A DNA stretch of 64,000 nt from Roseibium sp. (GTDB taxonomy: Bacteria > Pseudomonadota > Alphaproteobacteria > Rhizobiales > Stappiaceae): contig JAEPNV010000007.1 of the NCBI GenBank assembly GCA_017643215.1, positions 62,001-126,000 of the forward strand, given 5' to 3'. This document shows positions 27,090 through 35,507 of the stretch, piece by piece; the first letter of the stretch is position 1; every line of letters starts with the position of its first letter. The notes beneath the pieces were generated by a model. That model made no database searches, was not told the DNA's origin, and saw only the letters and a program-made list of their open reading frames with translations. Position numbers and translations under genes: made by a program.

Positions 27090-27108
27090 ATGCTCAGGCA
27101 TTGAGCAT
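27090..27108. promoter_or_regulatory. Candidate operator in the MocR-importer intergenic region
   Basis: A perfect 7-bp inverted repeat, ATGCTCA-N5-TGAGCAT, lies in the 256-bp divergent region, 56 bp before the regulator ATG and about 180 bp before the binding-protein start. Its placement fits autoregulation or activation by the MocR protein, although many MocR sites are direct repeats. No experiment or comparison was available. Confidence 0.4.
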
Positions 27109-27163
27109 CAGAGCCATTTTGAGATAATTTGAACGAAATTGGCCCTGATACGTGGAATACCGG

Positions 27164-28669
27164 ATGGCGCGGACCGGCTCTTTGGGAACGCTCGTTTCTG
27201 TTGATTTGGATCGGGAGGCGGAGGTTCCGATCCACGAACAGATCGCAGACGCCTTGCGCCAGGCGGTGGCGGCTGGCCACCTGCAAAATGGCACCCGCCT
27301 ACCCTCCACCCGAGCCCTCGCCCGGGACTGGGGCGTCTCCCGAAACACGGTCATGCATGTTTTCGATACACTGACTGGGGAAGGGCTCCTGGCGTCACGT
27401 GTCGGCGCGGGCACCTACATTGCCGCCAATCAGCAAGCAGATGATGAAGATGACGGAGCAGCGACACCGGTCGCGCCTTCGCCGGCCAGCACCGGCTATC
27501 CCTTTCGAAGATTGTCTGCGCGCGGAAGAAACCTGGTCACCCAAAGCACGGGCGCACTTACGGAAAAGCCCACTCCCTTTATGCCCGACGTTCCGGATCT
27601 GAAGTCGTTTCCGATGCGGTCTTGGCTGCGGCTGATGAATGAGGTGACGGGCCGATTGAAGGGCAACATTCTCGTTAACGTCACGAACGCAGGCTATGAA
27701 CCTCTGCGTGAGGCGATCGTTCACCACCTTAAAGTCACCCGCAAAGTCGATTGTCACACCGATCAGGTCATCATCACGACAGGATCTCAGCAAAGCCTTG
27801 ACCTTGTGAGCCGGCTGTTACTTGAAAGAGGCGATCCGGTCTGGATAGAGGAACCCGGCTACATTGGCACACGCGCGACTTTGATCGCGAACGGATGCAC
27901 GGTCTATCCGGTTCAAACAGATCACGACGGCATCAACATCGAGACTGGCCAACGCTCTTTTCCCGCGCCGCGCATGATCGTGACATCGCCGGCGCGCCAC
28001 TATCCGCTCGGCGGGCGGATGACGCCCGCGCGCAGATCACAAATCCTCGCATATTCCAGAGACTCAGGTGCTTGGATCCTGGAGGACGATTATGACTGCG
28101 AGTTCATATACAAGGGGGGAATTCGTTCAGCGATCAAAAGCCAGGACTCTGAAGACCGGGTCATCATGATAGGAACGTTTTCAAAAACGCTTCTACCGTC
28201 ATTCCGGCTTGGTTTTGTGGTCGCCCCCAAAGATCTCGCGGTCGATTTTGCCCGCGCCAGGGCTGTGATTGACCGGCATGCACCAATTCTTGAGCAGATG
28301 GTATTGGCGGAATTCATGCATCGCGGCCTCTATGCTGCTCATCTGCGGCATATGCGCGAGTTGTACCAATCCCGTCAGGCTTGCATGGTGTCGGTCCTAA
28401 AGGCGACCGTCGGGTACCAGCCTCCAACGCTGGAACTGGAAAGCGGTATGCATATTGTCTTGCCGTTAAAGGACGAAGTGGATGACCGGGACGTTTCCAT
28501 GACGCTTTGGGAGCGGGGGGCGACAGCGAGACCTTTGTCGATCTATTATTCTTCGAAAGCGAAACGGAAGGGACTTCTCCTTGGTTTTGCGGCGTTTCAA
28601 GCATCAGATATCCACAGCCATGGCCCTCGCCTGACACCGCTGGAGACTTTGGTCAACCGCGCGGACTGA
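27164..28669 (+). CDS. MocR-family regulator (GntR HTH fused to aminotransferase fold)
   Basis: Transcription factor with an N-terminal GntR winged helix (VPIHEQIADALRQAV ... LPSTRALARDWGVSRNTVMHVFDTL) linked to a fold-type I aminotransferase domain that binds PLP. The PLP-lysine region FSKTLLPSFRLGFVV is present, as is DDYDCEF. MocR proteins sense amines, amino acids or PLP derivatives (GabR, TauR, PdxR, EnuR), matching the amine-like chemistry suggested by the divergent operon it probably controls. ATG 27164 is given; GTG 27152 is an alternative four codons upstream. Confidence 0.9.
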   Translation: MARTGSLGTLVSVDLDREAEVPIHEQIADALRQAVAAGHLQNGTRLPSTRALARDWGVSRNTVMHVFDTLTGEGLLASRVGAGTYIAANQQADDEDDGAATPVAPSPASTGYPFRRLSARGRNLVTQSTGALTEKPTPFMPDVPDLKSFPMRSWLRLMNEVTGRLKGNILVNVTNAGYEPLREAIVHHLKVTRKVDCHTDQVIITTGSQQSLDLVSRLLLERGDPVWIEEPGYIGTRATLIANGCTVYPVQTDHDGINIETGQRSFPAPRMIVTSPARHYPLGGRMTPARRSQILAYSRDSGAWILEDDYDCEFIYKGGIRSAIKSQDSEDRVIMIGTFSKTLLPSFRLGFVVAPKDLAVDFARARAVIDRHAPILEQMVLAEFMHRGLYAAHLRHMRELYQSRQACMVSVLKATVGYQPPTLELESGMHIVLPLKDEVDDRDVSMTLWERGATARPLSIYYSSKAKRKGLLLGFAAFQASDIHSHGPRLTPLETLVNRAD

Positions 28670-29394
28670 ACATTTCGACAAGACGCCTTCATCTCTCAGA
28701 TCGATTGGAATCGCGCGATTGTTGCTGCGCCAATGATGCGCGTTCGGCAGCCAACCGAACAGGCTATATCGCCTTCCAACCGCGGTCGGCTCAAACCCGG
28801 TGACGGCTAAACCACATGATACGAAAGATCATTGCAGCATTTCGTATAATTGCACGCCTTCATACGTATAAATATCTAATCATAAGTAATTATCCGAATG
28901 CACCGCATCATACGTAAGTCGTCCATACCTAAGTAGCCTTGAATAAGAGCCCGTTGCTGATACTAAACTCCATTAAAACAACGGCGTAATTCAACACCGA
29001 TCAAACAACTCAGGTTGAAAGCAGCGAATAGCCGCTTTCAGAACGATACCTTTTGGCCTGTGATCGTAGAAACCGAAGGTGTAGTGCAACATGATCGTTA
29101 TCGGCTGCAAACGAGTCGGTCATCACATAAGATCGCTTGTTCCGCATCATGCAGACCCCAGCAAAGCCGGCTGGCCGAGTGTTCAGCGCGCTGGCCACGC
29201 GGCGCGACACCCCTTATTTGCGCCAGTCTCGCTGAAAGCCAGCCAATCATCACCTGCGCCGACGCCGGAGGAGCCGGCAATGTGCAGACCGCGCACCGAA
29301 GCGGTCGCCGCTAAGGGTGTCCTGCGGCCAGATGGCCGAGCCATTTCATCAATCCTTACCTCTCAAACAAAGCCGGACTTTTGGAGGAGTCGTC
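28670..29394. other. Noncoding gap with AT-rich repeats before the symporter operon
   Basis: No gene is supported in these 725 bp. An inverted repeat ATACGAAA-N13-TTTCGTAT lies at 28819-28847. An AT-rich patch from about 28810 to 29000 holds related short words: CATACGTATA (28861), CATAAGTAAT (28881), CATACGTAAG (28909) and CATACCTAAG (28924). The rest is GC-rich with only short overlapping frames. The region presumably holds the promoter of the symporter operon. Confidence 0.4.
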
Positions 29395-29655
29395 ATGTCC
29401 GATAACTCATCGAACAACGCATATTGGGCGGCCAATATGCGGATAATTTTGATCAGCCTCGCAATATGGGCGCTGGTCTCTTTCGGATTCGGGATCTTGC
29501 TGCGTCCGATGCTGAGCGGCATCCCCGTTGGCGGCACCGACTTGGGCTTCTGGTTCGCCCAACAAGGCTCAATTCTGGTCTTCCTGGCGATCATCTTTTT
29601 CTACGCCTGGCGGATGAACAGACTCGACCGTGAACACGGCGTCGACGAAGAATAA
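29395..29655 (+). CDS. DUF4212 sodium/solute symporter small subunit
   Basis: Small membrane protein of 86 residues with two hydrophobic segments (IILISLAIWALVSFGFGIL and FWFAQQGSILVFLAIIFFYAW) joined by the GGTDLGFWFAQQGS stretch, which is typical of the DUF4212 family. Members are nearly always encoded right before a VC_2705-type symporter, as here (15 bp apart). ATG 29395 was chosen over the longer frame because TTGGAGGAG lies just upstream. Probably an accessory subunit for assembly or regulation of the transporter. Confidence 0.93.
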   Translation: MSDNSSNNAYWAANMRIILISLAIWALVSFGFGILLRPMLSGIPVGGTDLGFWFAQQGSILVFLAIIFFYAWRMNRLDREHGVDEE

Positions 29656-29670
29656 GGACGTTTGGGACCA

Positions 29671-31455
29671 ATGGATCAATTTACCATCAACCTGTTGTTT
29701 GTGGGCGCGTCATTTGCGCTTTACATCGGCATCGCGATCTGGGCCCGGGCCGGCTCGACTTCGGAGTTTTACGCGGCCGGCCGGGGCGTCCACCCGGTCA
29801 CCAATGGGATGGCCACTGCAGCGGACTGGATGTCGGCCGCGTCGTTCATCTCCATGGCCGGTCTGATTGCCTTTACCGGCTATGACAACAGTTCGTTCCT
29901 TATGGGCTGGACCGGTGGCTACGTTCTTCTGGCGCTTCTGCTTGCCCCTTATCTTCGCAAGTTCGGCAAATTCACGGTGTCCGAATTCATCGGCGACCGG
30001 TTCTACAGCCAGACCGCGCGTATTGTCGCCGTTATCTGTCTGATCGTTGCCTCGGTCACCTATGTGATCGGGCAGATGACCGGCGTGGGCGTGGCGTTTG
30101 GCCGGTTCCTTGAGGTGTCCAACACCTTGGGCCTTTTGATCGGCGCGGGCGTTGTCTTCGCGTACGCCGTGTTTGGCGGCATGAAGGGCGTGACCTACAC
30201 GCAGGTCGCCCAGTATTGTGTGTTGATCACGGCCTACACCATTCCGGCGATCTTCATCTCGCTGCAGTTGACCGGCAATCCGATTCCGGCGCTCGGTCTG
30301 TTTGGCGAACACGCCGCTTCCGGCGAACCGCTTCTGACCAAGCTTGATGCGATTGTCACCGAGATCGGCTTCAAGGAGTACACGCTCCACCATGCCGACA
30401 CGTTCAATATGGTGCTGTTCACCCTGTCGCTCATGATCGGTACGGCTGGTCTGCCGCACGTGATCATGCGCTTCTTCACCGTTCCGCGTGTTGCCGATGC
30501 GCGCTGGTCGGCCGGCTGGACCCTGGTCTTTATCGCGCTGCTTTACCTCACCGCACCGGCGGTCGGCGCCATGGCCCGGTTGAACATCACGGAAATGATG
30601 TGGCCCAACGGCACCAACGCCCAAGCCGTTTCGATTGAAACGATCGAAAACGATGCGCGCTACGATTGGATGTCCACGTGGCAGAAGACGGGTCTGCTCG
30701 ACTGGGAAGACAAGAACGGCGACGGCAAGATCCAGTACTACAACGATGCATCCGAGACCATGCAGGCCAAGGCAGCCGAAAACGGCTGGGCCGGCAATGA
30801 GCTGACAAAGTTCAACCGCGACATCCTTGTGCTGGCCAATCCTGAGATCGCCAATCTGCCCGGCTGGGTGATCGGCCTGGTCGCCGCGGGCGGGCTAGCG
30901 GCCGCCCTGTCGACCGCCGCCGGCTTGTTGCTGGCCATATCATCGGCCGTCTCGCATGACCTCATCAAGGGCGCCATCAATCCGAATATCTCGGAAAAGG
31001 GCGAGCTCTTGTCGGCCCGGATCGCCATGGCGGTTGCCATTGTCGTCGCGACTTATCTTGGGCTCAATCCACCCGGATTTGCGGCGCAAACCGTGGCGCT
31101 CGCCTTTGGCCTGGCGGCGGCGTCGATCTTCCCGGCATTGATGATGGGCATCTTCTCGACCCGCATCAACAACACCGGCGCGGTCGCCGGGATGCTGGCC
31201 GGACTGGTCGTGACGCTGCTCTACATCTTCCTGCACAAGGGCTGGTTCTTCATTCCCGGAACCAACAGCTTCACTGACGCGGAGCCGCTGCTCGGCACGA
31301 TCAAGTCGACCTCCTTCGGCGCGATCGGGGCAATGGTAAACTTCGCGGTGGCCTATGTTGTGGCCGGAATGACCAAGGAAACGCCGCCGGCGATCAAGGA
31401 GTTGGTGGAAAGCGTGCGCATCCCGCGGGGGGCAGGCGCAGCGCACGGTCACTAG
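29671..31455 (+). CDS. Sodium/solute symporter, VC_2705 subfamily (ActP-related)
   Basis: Inner-membrane Na+-coupled symporter of the SSS family, 594 residues, with about 13 hydrophobic segments; related proteins carry acetate and other short carboxylates. Markers: FYAAGRGVHPVTNGMATAADWMSAASF, GLPHVIMRFFTVPRVADAR, and LSTAAGLLLAISSAVSHDL. A hydrophilic insertion of about 90 residues near residues 315-400 includes DKNGDGKIQYYN, matching an EF-hand-type calcium loop. ATG 29671, preceded by AAGGA, is preferred to TTG 29662. The transported solute is not readable. Confidence 0.92.
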   Translation: MDQFTINLLFVGASFALYIGIAIWARAGSTSEFYAAGRGVHPVTNGMATAADWMSAASFISMAGLIAFTGYDNSSFLMGWTGGYVLLALLLAPYLRKFGKFTVSEFIGDRFYSQTARIVAVICLIVASVTYVIGQMTGVGVAFGRFLEVSNTLGLLIGAGVVFAYAVFGGMKGVTYTQVAQYCVLITAYTIPAIFISLQLTGNPIPALGLFGEHAASGEPLLTKLDAIVTEIGFKEYTLHHADTFNMVLFTLSLMIGTAGLPHVIMRFFTVPRVADARWSAGWTLVFIALLYLTAPAVGAMARLNITEMMWPNGTNAQAVSIETIENDARYDWMSTWQKTGLLDWEDKNGDGKIQYYNDASETMQAKAAENGWAGNELTKFNRDILVLANPEIANLPGWVIGLVAAGGLAAALSTAAGLLLAISSAVSHDLIKGAINPNISEKGELLSARIAMAVAIVVATYLGLNPPGFAAQTVALAFGLAAASIFPALMMGIFSTRINNTGAVAGMLAGLVVTLLYIFLHKGWFFIPGTNSFTDAEPLLGTIKSTSFGAIGAMVNFAVAYVVAGMTKETPPAIKELVESVRIPRGAGAAHGH

Positions 31456-31465
31456 TACCTGTCGC

Positions 31466-31488
31466 GGGCAGCCGGCCTCCGGCTGTCC
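31466..31488 (+). terminator. Hairpin between symporter and DUF294 genes
   Basis: Ten-pair stem (one G-T pair) around a CCT loop, 11 bp after the symporter stop, without a T-run. It may be a weak terminator or processing site separating transporter and signalling genes. Confidence 0.4.
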
Positions 31489-31545
31489 GCCTCAGTCTGA
31501 ACCTGTCCTGTCCGGTTCTTTCCGGGCGGGGCCTTTCTTCGTCTT

Positions 31546-33390
31546 ATGAAGGCCGAACACATGTCGTTGAGCCCCGAACGGATCCTGCGGTTTCTGAAAT
31601 CCGTACATCCCTACGACGGCTTGCCAGTGGATGCGCAGGACGGGCTGGCCGACGCATTCGATGTGTGGGAGGTTGACCCCGGATCCAGCATTTACGAGTT
31701 CGGCAATCGACTTCCCGGGCTGTTCATCATCTATGAAGGCGCGGTTGAAGTCAGGGACAAAAACGGCGCCGTCATCAGCCATCTGGGCCTGCACAATTCC
31801 TTTGGCGAGCGCGGACTGTTGCGTGATGGCATAGCCGTGACTTCCGCGCGGGCCGACGAAAAGTCCAAACTGCTCGTCCTGCCGCCGCCTGCCTTTCAAA
31901 AGCTGCTCGCCGAACACCAGAGCGTGGCGCGTTTCTTCGACCGTGCGCGCAAAACACCATCCGCCCGCAATGACCTTGCGACCAGCCTGGCGCGAACGCT
32001 TATGGCGACAAAACCCATTACATGCCCGCCCGAGACGTCCGCACGGGACGCTGCGCGGCAAATGCGTGACAGCCACGTGTCGTCGTTGTGTGTGACCGAA
32101 GATAATGGCGCCCTGACCGGGATTGTGACGGTTCGGGATCTTTCGGCCAAGGTCCTGGCCGACGGCCGTCCCCTGGAGACGCCTATTCGAGACGTGATGA
32201 CCACCGATCCGATCACGTTGGCGCCGTCCGCAATCGGGTCCGATGTCCTTCACTTGATGATGGAACGGCGCATCGGGCATGTGCCGATCGTTGAAGGCGG
32301 GCGGTTGGTTGGGATTGTGACACAAACCGATCTGACCCGGTTTCAGGCCGTCAGTTCAGCGGAACTGGTCGGCGAGATCGCCCGCGCCGCTTCGGCAGAA
32401 GAGATGGCCAAGGTGACTGCGCAGATCCCCGGACTACTCGTGCAGCTTGTCGCGGGCGGCAGCCGCCACGAGGTGGTGACCCGTTTGATTACCGACATCG
32501 CCGATACGGTTACCCGCCGTCTGCTGACACTGGCGGAGGAAAACCTGGGGCCTCCGCCGGCCCGGTACCTTTGGCTGGCGTGCGGCTCCCAGGGCCGCCA
32601 GGAACAGACCGGCGTATGCGACCAGGACAACTGCTTGTTTCTCGATGACAGTGTCACGCAGGAAGACCAGGAGGGGTATTTTGCGGCATTCGCGAAATTT
32701 GTCTGCGACGGTCTCAACACCTGCGGCTATGTCTATTGCCCCGGCGATATGATGGCGATGAACCCGCGTTGGTGCCAGCCGGTCAATGTGTGGAAAGGCT
32801 ATTTCGAAGGCTGGATCCGCAAGCCGGACCCGGAAGCACAAATGCTGAGCTCCGTCATGTTCGACTTGCGTCCGATCGGCGGCCACACCGCGCTGTTTGA
32901 TGACTTGCAAAAGACCACACTCACCGCCGCCAGCCAAAACTCGATCTTCGTGGCACACATGGTGAGCAATTCGCTCAAACACACACCGCCTTTGAACCTG
33001 GTACGAGGACTTGCGACGATCCGGTCGGGTGAACACAAGAACGCGCTGGATATGAAACTGAATGGGGTCGTCCCGGTCGTCGATCTGGCGCGGATCTATG
33101 CACTGCAAGGACAGATCGAGGCGGTCAATACCCGCGCCCGGCTGGTGGAGTCGCGTGAGAAAGGCCAGCTTAGCAAATCCGGCGCCAGCGATCTTCTGGA
33201 CGCCTATGATCTGATCGCCGAAAGCCGGCTCTTGCATCAAGCCGGCCTTGTCAAGGACGGGATGCCGCCCGACAACTTTCTGGTACCGTCGACCCTATCG
33301 GATTTCGAGCGCAGCCACCTGAGGGATGCTTTCGTTGTGGTCAAGACCATGCAATCGGCCATCGGGCACGGGCGTGGCATTTTGAGTTAG
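31546..33390 (+). CDS. cNMP-binding / CBS-pair / DUF294 nucleotidyltransferase-like protein
   Basis: Cytoplasmic multidomain signalling protein of 614 residues. Residues about 15-140 form a cyclic-nucleotide-binding-like beta barrel (LFIIYEGAVEVRDKNGAVI; NSFGERGLLRDG). Residues 155-275 hold two CBS motifs (THPITC-like MATKPITCPPETSARDA and DVMTTDPITLAPSAI). From about 300 is the GlnD-like DUF294 domain with WLACGSQGRQEQTGVCDQDN, where Gly-Ser and the Asp pair form the catalytic pattern, and a helical DUF294_C end. Proteins of this build follow VC_2705 symporters in many proteobacteria, so a control role is likely. ATG 31561 with AAGG in front is an alternative start. Confidence 0.9.
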   Translation: MKAEHMSLSPERILRFLKSVHPYDGLPVDAQDGLADAFDVWEVDPGSSIYEFGNRLPGLFIIYEGAVEVRDKNGAVISHLGLHNSFGERGLLRDGIAVTSARADEKSKLLVLPPPAFQKLLAEHQSVARFFDRARKTPSARNDLATSLARTLMATKPITCPPETSARDAARQMRDSHVSSLCVTEDNGALTGIVTVRDLSAKVLADGRPLETPIRDVMTTDPITLAPSAIGSDVLHLMMERRIGHVPIVEGGRLVGIVTQTDLTRFQAVSSAELVGEIARAASAEEMAKVTAQIPGLLVQLVAGGSRHEVVTRLITDIADTVTRRLLTLAEENLGPPPARYLWLACGSQGRQEQTGVCDQDNCLFLDDSVTQEDQEGYFAAFAKFVCDGLNTCGYVYCPGDMMAMNPRWCQPVNVWKGYFEGWIRKPDPEAQMLSSVMFDLRPIGGHTALFDDLQKTTLTAASQNSIFVAHMVSNSLKHTPPLNLVRGLATIRSGEHKNALDMKLNGVVPVVDLARIYALQGQIEAVNTRARLVESREKGQLSKSGASDLLDAYDLIAESRLLHQAGLVKDGMPPDNFLVPSTLSDFERSHLRDAFVVVKTMQSAIGHGRGILS

Positions 33391-33453
33391 CGGGACGTCA
33401 CGGGCGCGGATCAGCCAACAAGATCATAACCGCGTCCGGCAGGGAGGAAGAGC

Positions 33454-33975
33454 ATGTTTGTGGAACTGATTGCCACCTTTGTTGCGGGCCTCGCCGCGGC
33501 GGGCCTTGTCATGCTGGTCAACAAGGTACTGGGCGGGCGACTGCCGCGTTGGTTCACACCCGTTGGTGCCGGCGCGGCCATGATCCTGACCACGATCGCA
33601 AATGAATACGGCTGGTATCCGCGCACAAAAAACACCCTGCCTGACGAAGTCGTTGTGGCAGAGACGGTCGAAAACACGGCATTTTACAGGCCGTGGACCT
33701 ACATCTGGCCGTTTGTGGAGCGGTTCGCGGCCATCGATACCGCGACCATCCAAACCCACCCCGGACAGCCCGGTGTGAAACTCGCCGACGTCTATTTTTT
33801 CGGACGATGGTCGCCGGTCAACAAGCTCCCGGTTCTGGCTGATTGTCCTGGCCAAAGGCGCGCTGCCCTTGCTGACGCGGTGACCTTCCAGAAAGACGGC
33901 ACCGTGAACGGCGCGGACTGGATCAAGGTTTCGGCCGACGATCCAATCGTTTCCACGATTTGCGGGGTGGGATGA
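33454..33975 (+). CDS. Small membrane-anchored protein of the symporter cluster
   Basis: Hypothetical protein of 173 residues with one or two N-terminal membrane segments (LIATFVAGLAAAGLVMLVNKVLG and FTPVGAGAAMILTTIA) followed by a soluble part of about 115 residues that would face the periplasm (YRPWTYIWPFVERFAAIDTATI, DVYFFGRWSPV). I see no enzyme motif. GGGAGGAAGAGC lies before the ATG. Its stop overlaps the exonuclease gene by ATGA, so it is part of the same unit. Confidence 0.8.
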   Translation: MFVELIATFVAGLAAAGLVMLVNKVLGGRLPRWFTPVGAGAAMILTTIANEYGWYPRTKNTLPDEVVVAETVENTAFYRPWTYIWPFVERFAAIDTATIQTHPGQPGVKLADVYFFGRWSPVNKLPVLADCPGQRRAALADAVTFQKDGTVNGADWIKVSADDPIVSTICGVG

Positions 33976-35387
33976 TGTTCACCTCACTCAGCCTGCGCTT
34001 ACGTATCTTCCTTTTGTTCCTCGGTGTGGCCGTCGCCAGTTGGGGCGTCGTCGGCCTGTCGCTGTATCTTGGGTATCACCGCATTTCAGAGGCAGGTGCC
34101 GAGTCTGGCCTGGTATTTGCCGGGATCCTCTCGCTGTTCGGCATCATGTCCACGTCCGCCGGTTTCTGGCTGCTGTTCGACGAAAACGTCGCCAAGCCCA
34201 TTCAACGGATTTCCGCGATCATGCGCACCCGCGCCCATGCCGATGTTGACGCCTCCCTCGACATGCATGAAGCGCGTTACCTTGGTGATCTTGCCCCTGC
34301 GATCCACGCAGTGACCGGGAAGCTCTCGGAGGCGTCGGCGAATGCCGAAGAGATCGTCGCCATGCACACCGCGCAACTGATGGCCGAACGGGCGCATCTT
34401 GCCATTCTCCTGACAGAAATCCCCGTCGCGATCGTCCTGGTCAGTCCGCGGCATCAGATCATGCTTTACGACGGACAAGCGGCCGATGTTTTGGGCCAGG
34501 TACATGTCCCCCGGCTCAGTGCATCCATATTCGACTATTTTGTCGAGGAGGACCTACGCGCCGCCCACGCACAGCTCACCGGCAAACGCTCGGAAATCAA
34601 GGCCGACGCCCGGGGGACCCGGGGCAACCTGTCTTTCGAGTTGCGGCTGAAAAAGCTCAGCCAGGCATCAGGATACATGATCCTCATCGACAGCACGCAT
34701 GCCCGGATCGCACCGGATGAAGCGCGTCCGCTGATCTATGATTTTGACCTGACCGAACATGACGCGGAACGGGCGATCGAACACAGGCCGCTGAAGGATC
34801 TGAGCTTCGTTGTCTTCGACACGGAAACCACCGGACTCATGCCAAACAATGACGAAATCGTGCAAATCGGCGCCGTGCGCGTGGTCAACGGCCGGATTGT
34901 GCCTGGCGAGATGATGGACCAGCTGGTGAATCCGGGCCGCCGCATTCCGCCCGCTTCGACCAAGGTTCACGGCGTTACCGATACGATGGTGCATGACGCA
35001 CCGCATGCCCCGCACGCGGTGTCTCAGCTCCATGCGTTCGCACGGGGCGCCGTGGTGGTCGCACACAATGCGCCTTTTGACATGGCTTTCCTGCACCGCC
35101 ACGGAAAGGCGTCAGGGCTCACCTGGGATCATCCGATCCTGGATACCGTGCTGTTGTCAGCGGTGATATTCGGCGCCAATGATAAGCACACCTTGGACGC
35201 CCTGTGCGAGCGGCTGACCATCACGATCCCGCCGGCGATCCGCCATACCGCGTTGGGCGATGCGCAAGCGACCGCCGAAGCGCTGTGCAAAATGCTACCC
35301 ATTCTGGCCTCGCGCGGGTTGACGACATTTGGCGACGTCATTCAAGAAACCCGCAAACACGGACGCCTGCTGAAGGACTTGAACTGA
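33972..35387 (+). CDS. Membrane-anchored PAS-like protein fused to a DEDDh 3'-5' exonuclease domain
   Basis: Unusual fusion of 471 residues. Two membrane segments (about 8-33 and 46-68) are followed by a HAMP-like stretch (AKPIQRISAIMRTRAHADVD), a PAS-like domain (about 140-245), and a DnaQ/epsilon-type exonuclease domain with all motifs: FDTETTGL (D283, E285), VAHNAPFDMAFL and HTALGDAQATAEAL. The layout of the first half matches sensor kinases, with the exonuclease in place of the kinase. ATG 33972 overlaps the previous stop (ATGA). Homologues are known near ActP-type symporters, but a role in transport control or nucleotide turnover is inference. Confidence 0.88.
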   Translation: MMFTSLSLRLRIFLLFLGVAVASWGVVGLSLYLGYHRISEAGAESGLVFAGILSLFGIMSTSAGFWLLFDENVAKPIQRISAIMRTRAHADVDASLDMHEARYLGDLAPAIHAVTGKLSEASANAEEIVAMHTAQLMAERAHLAILLTEIPVAIVLVSPRHQIMLYDGQAADVLGQVHVPRLSASIFDYFVEEDLRAAHAQLTGKRSEIKADARGTRGNLSFELRLKKLSQASGYMILIDSTHARIAPDEARPLIYDFDLTEHDAERAIEHRPLKDLSFVVFDTETTGLMPNNDEIVQIGAVRVVNGRIVPGEMMDQLVNPGRRIPPASTKVHGVTDTMVHDAPHAPHAVSQLHAFARGAVVVAHNAPFDMAFLHRHGKASGLTWDHPILDTVLLSAVIFGANDKHTLDALCERLTITIPPAIRHTALGDAQATAEALCKMLPILASRGLTTFGDVIQETRKHGRLLKDLN

Positions 35388-35420
35388 CGAGCCGGTTCGG
35401 GCGGCGGAGTTGACGATCGT

Positions 35421-35450
35421 CCGAAGGGGATCAGCCTTTGGCCTTCGGTT
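35421..35450 (+). terminator. Possible terminator of the symporter operon
   Basis: CCGAAGG (35421-35427) pairs with CCTTCGG (35442-35448) and is followed by TTTAA on the plus strand. It lies between the converging exonuclease and GlpD-like genes. The loop is long (14 nt), so the call is moderate. Confidence 0.4.
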
Positions 35451-35507
35451 TAACCCAAAGCAGCGGACGTGGGATCGCCGGAAAACAACCGTGTGAATGT
35501 ATGGAAT

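Noticed and set aside
29010-29394. Several short frames on both strands before the symporter operon
   Set aside because: They overlap each other, lack ribosome sites and resemble nothing; treated as noncoding.
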